64,000 bases of DNA from Nonomuraea harbinensis. Lineage in GTDB: Bacteria; Actinomycetota; Actinomycetes; Streptosporangiales; Streptosporangiaceae. The stretch covers positions 268,910 through 332,909 of the forward strand of contig NZ_JAHKRN010000005.1 in NCBI RefSeq assembly GCF_019396385.1. The letters run 5' to 3'. Within the stretch, counting starts at the first letter, position 1, and each line of letters begins with the position of its first letter. Below the pieces are notes generated by a model, which worked only from the letters and a program-made list of their open reading frames with translations, had not been told where the DNA came from and ran no database searches. The position numbers and the translations under genes were made by a program. Positions 58,717 through 64,000 of the stretch are shown here, piece by piece.

Positions 58717-59880
58717 GTGGCGGTCATCTGGCAACCGGAGCTCGACGGGGAACGGCGGAGATGGGTCGATCTCGCCGCCCGGCTCACCGAGGACCACTTC
58801 GCCCCCCTGGCCGAAGAGCTCGACCGCGACCAGCGCTATCCGTGGGAGAGCGTGGAGAGACTGGTCGAGTCCGGTCTCGCGGGCCTGTTCGTGCCCCGGG
58901 AGTACGGCGGGCAGGGCGCCGACCTGGAGACCACCTGTGCCGTCATCGAGACGGTCTCGCGTGGTTGCACCTCCACCGGGTCGATCCTGGCGGCGTACGC
59001 CCTGGGAGGCACGCCGCTCCTGCTCGCCGGCACCGACCGGCAGAAGGCCGAACACCTCGGCGGCCTGGCGGCGGGCAAGGCGGTCAGCTTCGCGCTCAGT
59101 GAGGAGGGCGCGGGGAGCGACGCCGCGGGCATCAGGACGACCGCGGTCCGCGAGGGCGACCACTGGCGCCTGCGCGGAGAGAAGATCTTCATCGGGAACG
59201 GCGGGGCCTCCCAGTCCTACATCGTGTTCGCGCTGACGGACCCGGAAGCGGGCACGCGCGGGATCACCGCCTTCCTGGTCGACAAGGACGCCGACGGCGT
59301 GGTGATCGACCGCTACGAGGACAAGATGGGCATCCGCGGCACCCTGACCAGCAACCTCAAGCTGGACACGGTCGTCAGCGACGACGACATCCTCGGTGAG
59401 CTGAACCGCGGGATGCGTCTCGCCATGCGGACGCTGGACGCGGGCCGGATCTCCGTGGCCGCCCAGTCGGTCGGCGTCGGCCTGGCCGGATACGACGTGG
59501 GCAGCAGGGAGGCCTGCCGCAGGCAGACGTTCGGCAAGCCCGTCATCGACAACCAGGGCATCTCCTTCCCGCTCGCCGACGTGGCCACCGAGATCACCGC
59601 GGCACGCATGATCACCGTCGAGGCCGCGCGCGCGTACGACAGGGGAGAGAACGTCAGCGTGCTCGGCGCGATGGCCAAGCTCTACGCGAGCGAGGCGGCG
59701 CACCGCAGCGTCGACCTGGCGGTGCAGATCTTCGGCGGCGCCGGCTACTGCAGGCCGTGCCCCGCCGAACGGCTGTACCGGGACCAGCGCATCCTGGAGA
59801 TCTACGAGGGCACGTCGGAGATCCAGCGGCTCGTGCTCGGGCGGTTCATCAAGGCCGAGGCCGAGGAGGCGAGCCGGTGA
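58717..59880 (+). CDS. acyl-CoA dehydrogenase
   Basis: 387-aa FAD-dependent acyl-CoA dehydrogenase. Segments: GLFVPREYGGQGADLETT, SFALSEEGAGSDAAGIRT (FAD-binding), GEKIFIGNGGASQSYIVFA, and the C-terminal QIFGGAGYCRPCPAERLYRD and IYEGTSEIQRLVLGR, where the Glu of YEGTSE is the usual catalytic-base position. Start: GTG at 58717 with TAGGAG five bases before; the ATG at 58702 lies inside the operator and is unlikely. Its stop overlaps the cyclase gene. Oxidises a CoA ester to an enoyl-CoA for the hydratase at 48607. Confidence 0.92.
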   Translation: MAVIWQPELDGERRRWVDLAARLTEDHFAPLAEELDRDQRYPWESVERLVESGLAGLFVPREYGGQGADLETTCAVIETVSRGCTSTGSILAAYALGGTPLLLAGTDRQKAEHLGGLAAGKAVSFALSEEGAGSDAAGIRTTAVREGDHWRLRGEKIFIGNGGASQSYIVFALTDPEAGTRGITAFLVDKDADGVVIDRYEDKMGIRGTLTSNLKLDTVVSDDDILGELNRGMRLAMRTLDAGRISVAAQSVGVGLAGYDVGSREACRRQTFGKPVIDNQGISFPLADVATEITAARMITVEAARAYDRGENVSVLGAMAKLYASEAAHRSVDLAVQIFGGAGYCRPCPAERLYRDQRILEIYEGTSEIQRLVLGRFIKAEAEEASR

Positions 59881-60695
59881 CATTCACCGACCACTGGACG
59901 CTCGACGTCCCATGGCCGGAGCCGGGCCCGTCGACCGTGTACGACCTGGCGCACCGGCTCCACACCGGCATCCCGCACCACCCCAACCATCCGCCCTACT
60001 CCTTCACCCTCACCAAGCGGCATGGAGAGGTGATGTATCCCGACGGCGTCTCCGCCGCCGCCGAGATGATCACCACGGGCGGTCACGTGGGCACGCACAT
60101 GGACGGCTTCGCGCACGTCTCCAGGTTCGGCAGGATCTACGGCGGCCTCGACGTGACCGAGAACCAGTCGTACGCCGACGGCGTCGCCGTGCACTCCGTC
60201 CACGAGATGCCCCCGGTCCTGGCGCCGGGCCACCTCGTGGACGCCACCGTCGCGCTGGGGCGGGACCTCACCCCCGATGACGGGGTGGACGCCGACCTGC
60301 TCGACGCCTGGTTCCGGACCCGCCCGCTGCCGGCGCCCGGCTCGGTCGTCCTGATCAGGACGGGCTGGGACCGGCACTGGGACGACAACGCCACCTTCCT
60401 CGGCACGTCGACCGGAGCCCCAGGGGTCACGCTCACCGGGGCGGAATGGCTGACCAGCCATGGGATCATCGCCTCCGGAACCGACACCGTCGCCTACGAG
60501 AAGATGCCGGCGGCGACGTTGCCGGTCCACTGTCATCTGCTGGTGGACCACGGTGTGCCGATCATGGAGGCGATGAACCTCGCACCTCTCAGCGAGCGCG
60601 AGGCCTGGGAGTTCTTCTTCATCGCCGCGCCGCTTCCCATCCTCGGCGGCACCGGCTCACCGATACGTCCACTGGCCCTGGTACCTCGGACGTAA
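59877..60695 (+). CDS. cyclase-family hydrolase (kynurenine formamidase-like)
   Basis: 272-aa metal-dependent hydrolase of the cyclase family. Core motif GGHVGTHMDGFAHVSRFG (HxGTHxD, metal-binding), with VYDLAHRLHTGIPHHP near the start and PVHCHLLVDHGVPIMEAMNL near the end. The GTG start overlaps the acyl-CoA dehydrogenase stop by four bases. Members open amide, lactone or ring bonds; in this operon it may open a ring or lactone before beta-oxidation. This is inference, as is the substrate. Confidence 0.87.
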   Translation: MTFTDHWTLDVPWPEPGPSTVYDLAHRLHTGIPHHPNHPPYSFTLTKRHGEVMYPDGVSAAAEMITTGGHVGTHMDGFAHVSRFGRIYGGLDVTENQSYADGVAVHSVHEMPPVLAPGHLVDATVALGRDLTPDDGVDADLLDAWFRTRPLPAPGSVVLIRTGWDRHWDDNATFLGTSTGAPGVTLTGAEWLTSHGIIASGTDTVAYEKMPAATLPVHCHLLVDHGVPIMEAMNLAPLSEREAWEFFFIAAPLPILGGTGSPIRPLALVPRT

Positions 60696-60709
60696 GGGCG
60701 GTACACCCG

Positions 60710-61354
60710 TTGAGCAGCAGTGAGATCGGCCGGCCCGCACTGGGCCGGCCGGGCCCCGGCGAGGACGGCCGCAAGGCGATCCTGGACGCGGCGGCGCGGG
60801 CCTTCGCCCGCAAGGGCTACTTCGCGACCAGCATCGACGCGATCGCCGACGAGCTCGGCGCCACCAAGGGCCGTGTCTACCACTACTACCGGGGCAAGGC
60901 GGAGATCTTCCTCGACGTGGTGGTCACCGGGATGCGCGATCTCATCGCCGCGGTGGAACCGATCAGCGCCCGCCAGGACGCCGGACCCGGCGAGCGCATG
61001 TATCAGATGGCGCACCTGCACGCGTCCATGATGATGCTGCGCAACCACGCGCAGCGCGTCTCCGTGCAGGCGATCGAGATGCGCTCGGTCGCCGAGATCG
61101 CGATCCACCAGGACGTGCTCGCCGACGTGTTCGCGCTGCGCCGCCGGTACGAGCAGATCTTCATCGACGTGGTCGAGGAGGGCGTCCGGCTGGGCGACTT
61201 CGCCGCCACCGACAGCGGCCTGGTCGTCAAGTCGGCGCTCGGCGCCCTGAACTGGATCCCCATCTGGTACGCCCCCGACCGCACGCCGCTCGACGTGGAG
61301 AAAGTCGCCGACACCTTCGCCCGATTCATCGTGAACGGTTTGAAAGGAAGCTGA
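60710..61354 (+). CDS. TetR-family transcriptional regulator
   Basis: 214-aa TetR regulator. The N-terminal helix-turn-helix of about 17-65 reads RKAILDAAARAFARKGYFATSI, DAIADELGATKGRVYHYYRGKAEIF. The C-terminal ligand domain is typical of acyl-CoA-type TetR proteins. The start is a TTG at 60710, 11 bases after AAGGG; no ATG or GTG fits. It lies inside the operon of the acyl-CoA dehydrogenase and CoA ligase, so it probably senses an acyl-CoA and binds the two CTAC-N3-GTAG sites. Confidence 0.88.
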   Translation: MSSSEIGRPALGRPGPGEDGRKAILDAAARAFARKGYFATSIDAIADELGATKGRVYHYYRGKAEIFLDVVVTGMRDLIAAVEPISARQDAGPGERMYQMAHLHASMMMLRNHAQRVSVQAIEMRSVAEIAIHQDVLADVFALRRRYEQIFIDVVEEGVRLGDFAATDSGLVVKSALGALNWIPIWYAPDRTPLDVEKVADTFARFIVNGLKGS

Positions 61355-61356
61355 AG

Positions 61357-62682
61357 ATGGACAGCCCGAGCTCGGCCGAATACTGGAGCGAGGTGGAGAC
61401 CTGGCCCAGGGACCGCATCGCGGAGTTCCAGCTCGCCGCACTGCGGCGGCAACTCGCCTACGTCGGGGCGAACAGCGCCTACTACAAGGCGGCCTGGGCC
61501 GGGATCGGCTTCGAGCCGGGTGACCTGCGCTCGCTCGACGACCTGCGCTCCCTGCCCGTCGTGCGCAAGGCGGACTACGTGGCGGACCTGGCCGAACGGG
61601 GGCCGTGGGGCTCGATGCTGGCCGTGCACCCGGAGGACGTGGCCCGGGTGCACTTCTCCTCGGGCACCACCTCCTCTCCGGCGCCGGTCTGCTGGACCCG
61701 GCAGGACCTCGACCGCTGGGCCGACCTGTACGCCAGGTTCGCGTACAGCCAGGGCGTGCGCCGCACCGACGTGTACCAGGCGCTGTTCGGTTTCGCCTGG
61801 TTCGTCGGCGGGCTCGGCGTCACCGCCGCCTACACCAAGATCGGCTGTACGGTCATCCCCGGCGGGTCGGGCGACACCGAGCGCCAGATCGACGTCATGG
61901 CGAGGTACGGCACCACCGCCGTCAGCGGCACGCCGTCGTTCATGCTGCACCTGGCCGAGACCGCCGAACGGCTCGGCCGTCCCGTGACGGGCAACCGGGT
62001 ACGCCGGATCCAGGTCGGCGGCGAGCCGGGCGGCGGCATCCCCGAGACCCGCGCCCTCATCGAGGAACGCTGGGACGCCAAGGTGTTCGACGGCTACGGC
62101 TCACTCGAGTTCCAGCCCATCGCCTGGGAGTGCGAGCGGCAGGCGGGCGGCCACTTCGCCGAGGACTTCGTGTACGCCGAGGTCGTGGACGCCGAGACCG
62201 GCGCCCCGGTCCCGGACGGCAGCCCGGGCGTGCTCGTCCTCACCCACCTCGACAAGCAGGCGTCTCCGTTCGTGCGCTGGTGGACGGGCGACGTGGTGGT
62301 GCGCGACCCGGACCCGTGCGCGTGCGGCCGCACCCACGGCCGCCTGCGCGGGGGAGTGCTGGGCCGCGCCGACGACATGCTGGTGGTACGGGGGGTCAAC
62401 TTCTTCCCGAGCTCGGTGGAGAGCCTGGTGCGCAGCACCCCGGGCGCCACCGGCGAGTACCTCATCGTGATCGACGAGGACGTGGTCGACCGGGCCACCG
62501 GCTACCTGACCGGCGTCAAGGTGCGACTGGAGACCGAGGACGGCGCCGCCGAGTCCGCCGTGGACCGGCTCGCCCACGCCATCCGCGCCGAGCTCACCGT
62601 CCGCGCGGTGGTCGAGCCGGTCCCGTCCGGCTCGCTCGCCCGCAGCACCCACAAGGCCAAGCGCCTGGTCCGCGAGATCTGA
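61357..62682 (+). CDS. phenylacetate-CoA ligase-like AMP-dependent ligase
   Basis: 441-aa AMP-forming CoA ligase of the PaaK type. Phosphate loop HFSSGTTSSPAPVCWT, the adenine site DGYGSLEFQPI, and the C-terminal GRADDMLVVRGVNFFPSSVE and LARSTHKAKRLV with the catalytic-type Lys. Unlike PaaK the SLEFQP segment suggests a different acid. ATG at 61357 lies two bases after the TetR stop. With the CoA-transferase at 56968 there are two ways to make CoA esters in the region. The thiolase follows at 62699. Confidence 0.88.
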   Translation: MDSPSSAEYWSEVETWPRDRIAEFQLAALRRQLAYVGANSAYYKAAWAGIGFEPGDLRSLDDLRSLPVVRKADYVADLAERGPWGSMLAVHPEDVARVHFSSGTTSSPAPVCWTRQDLDRWADLYARFAYSQGVRRTDVYQALFGFAWFVGGLGVTAAYTKIGCTVIPGGSGDTERQIDVMARYGTTAVSGTPSFMLHLAETAERLGRPVTGNRVRRIQVGGEPGGGIPETRALIEERWDAKVFDGYGSLEFQPIAWECERQAGGHFAEDFVYAEVVDAETGAPVPDGSPGVLVLTHLDKQASPFVRWWTGDVVVRDPDPCACGRTHGRLRGGVLGRADDMLVVRGVNFFPSSVESLVRSTPGATGEYLIVIDEDVVDRATGYLTGVKVRLETEDGAAESAVDRLAHAIRAELTVRAVVEPVPSGSLARSTHKAKRLVREI

Positions 62683-62698
62683 ACACCGAGGAGTGAAC

Positions 62699-63877
62699 GT
62701 GACTGACGACGTCTACATCGTGAGCGCCGTACGGACACCGCACGGGAGGTACGGGGGATCCCTCAAGGACGTCCGGCTCGTCGAGCTCGGCGGACTGGCC
62801 GGGCGAGCGGCGCTCGACCGCGCCGGGGTGTCGCCCGACGACATCGGCGAGATGGTGCTGTCCAACTGCAGGCAGGCCGGCAACGGCCCCAACCCGGGAC
62901 GCCAGGTCGCCTTCAAGGCGGGCCTCCCGGAGCCCGTCCCCGCGCAGACCGTCAACATGGCGTGCGCCTCCGGCCTCAAGGCGCTCCAGCTCGCGGCGCA
63001 CCCCATCCTCCTGGGGGAGAGCGAGCTCACCTTGGCCGTGGCGGCGGAAAGCATGTCGACCATGCCGTACATCGCCCCGTACACCCTGCGCTGGGGCGGG
63101 GTGCGGCGCGGGGACATCCTGCTGGCGGACGGCTGGCGGGACGGCGGCACCGACCCGATCTGCGGCATGAACATGGGACAGACGGCCGAGAAGGTGGCGC
63201 GCGAGTACGGCGTCAGCCGGGCCGACCAGGACGCCTGGTCGGTCCGCAGCCACCAGCGCCTGGCCGCCGCCTGGGACGAGGGCATCCTGGACGGCCAGAT
63301 CGTCGAGGTGGCGCACGAGGAGGGGTCGCTCTCCAGGGACGAGACGTTCCGCCAGGGATCGACCGCGGAGAAGCTCTCGACACTGCGCCCCGCCTTCGAG
63401 GACGGCGGCACGGTCACGGCGGGCAACGCCAGCCAGATGGCCGACGGCGCCGCCGCGGTCGTGCTGGCCGGCGGCCGGGCCGCCGCCGAGCGAGGTCTCA
63501 CCCCGCGTGCCCGGCTGGTGTCCGTGGCCGCCGTCGGCGTCGATCCCACCATGATGGGCATCGGCCCCACCGCGGCGATCCCCGCGGCCCTGAAGAAGGC
63601 CGGCCTGTCCGTGGGCGACATCGACCTGTTCGAGATCAACGAGGCGTTCGCCGCGCAGATCGTGCAGAACGTGCGCGCCCTGGACCTCGACGAGGACCGG
63701 GTCAACGTGAACGGCGGCGGCATCGCGCTGGGGCACCCGACGGGCCAGAGCGGCCTGCGCGTCGTGGTCAGCCTCCTGCACGAGCTGGAGCGGCGCGACG
63801 CCCGCTTCGGCGTCGCGAGTCTGTGCGTCGGCGGCGGGCAGGGCATCGCCGCCGTCATCGAGCGGGTGGCGGCATGA
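62699..63877 (+). CDS. thiolase (acetyl-CoA acyltransferase)
   Basis: 392-aa thiolase that ends beta-oxidation. Motifs: VYIVSAVRTPHGRYGGSL, NMACASGLKALQLA (nucleophilic Cys), MNMGQTAEKVAREYG, EINEAFAAQIV (NEAF), GGIALGHPTGQSGLR (GHP His) and ASLCVGGGQGIAAVIE (second Cys). The GTG at 62699 is five bases after GAGGAG; the in-frame GTG at 62693 overlaps the ribosome-binding site. It is the last catabolic gene before the transposase at the window edge. Confidence 0.93.
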   Translation: MTDDVYIVSAVRTPHGRYGGSLKDVRLVELGGLAGRAALDRAGVSPDDIGEMVLSNCRQAGNGPNPGRQVAFKAGLPEPVPAQTVNMACASGLKALQLAAHPILLGESELTLAVAAESMSTMPYIAPYTLRWGGVRRGDILLADGWRDGGTDPICGMNMGQTAEKVAREYGVSRADQDAWSVRSHQRLAAAWDEGILDGQIVEVAHEEGSLSRDETFRQGSTAEKLSTLRPAFEDGGTVTAGNASQMADGAAAVVLAGGRAAAERGLTPRARLVSVAAVGVDPTMMGIGPTAAIPAALKKAGLSVGDIDLFEINEAFAAQIVQNVRALDLDEDRVNVNGGGIALGHPTGQSGLRVVVSLLHELERRDARFGVASLCVGGGQGIAAVIERVAA

Positions 63878-63894
63878 CACTCCCTGTGTCAACC

Positions 63895-64000
63895 TCAGGC
63901 AGCAACGAACTCGTTGAGCGCCGCTGCGGCGCCGTGTTTGGCGGGGTCGTAGGGGACACCGTCGAGCCAGCAGCGCCAGATCACGCGGATCCAGGCGCGG
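63895..64000 (-). CDS. transposase C-terminal end (partial, runs off the window)
   Basis: Only the last 34 residues are inside the window: RAWIRVIWRCWLDGVPYDPA then KHGAAAALNEFVAA and a TGA. The RAW-RVIW-CW-YDPA pattern is common at the ends of actinomycete transposases (IS110-like is my best guess, family not certain). It points towards the thiolase, whose stop is only 17 bases away, so an insertion sequence ends close behind the catabolic operon. Confidence 0.55.
   Translation of the reverse strand, partial: RAWIRVIWRCWLDGVPYDPAKHGAAAALNEFVAA

Overview
The window is about 70 percent GC or higher, with dense, mostly overlapping genes, frequent GTG/TTG starts, a complete four-gene conservon (kinase-like/roadblock/DUF742/GTPase) and rare TTA codons. 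This points to a filamentous actinomycete, most likely Streptosporangiaceae-like (Nonomuraea or a relative); the genus is inference. No rRNA, tRNA or CRISPR array was recognised.

Layout. 0-3.5 kb: small unknown genes, an XRE-like regulator, a GlxA-type AraC regulator and an exported tandem-CHRD protein. 3.7-12.6 kb: a nitrogen block with an Amt ammonium channel (first pore His replaced by Glu), two overlapping crcB fluoride channel genes, a urea transporter, ureABCFGD (no ureE) and an FUSC membrane protein. 12.7-24.7 kb: a complete sialic acid utilisation locus with a secreted sialidase, a SatABCD-type importer including a permease-ATPase fusion, NanA, NanK and NanE. Two paralogous FadR-type GntR regulators sit in it and share an ATCAGAC-rich operator. 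NanK carries an in-frame 57-bp palindromic repeat array. 24.8-33.1 kb: two CNNM/CBS membrane proteins, a D,D-carboxypeptidase, a probable sugar-acid operon (SDR, IclR, FAH hydrolase, zinc dehydrogenase) and an exported DUF1838 protein with two TTA codons.

33.1-43.2 kb: the conservon, a MocR regulator whose start codon overlaps that of a divergent aminotransferase, an exported polysaccharide lyase 8 and an exported M23 peptidase. 43.2-48.3 kb: an unusual four-gene coupled operon with a Tat-type exported protein, a trypsin-like protease, a trans-isoprenyl diphosphate synthase, and a geranylgeranyl-reductase-like flavoprotein fused to a prenyl-synthase-like domain that has lost both Asp-rich motifs.

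48.6-63.9 kb: a CoA-dependent catabolic region of unknown substrate. It has a ribose-type ABC importer, a CaiB CoA-transferase, CoA ligase, acyl-CoA dehydrogenase, enoyl-CoA hydratase, thiolase, HMG-CoA-lyase-like enzyme, cyclase-type hydrolase and GlcG/HbpS protein. An amidohydrolase/DUF59 pair of the kind found beside binuclear-iron monooxygenases is present without the monooxygenase. GntR and TetR regulators and repeated operator-like sites suggest two linked regulons. The right edge cuts a transposase gene.
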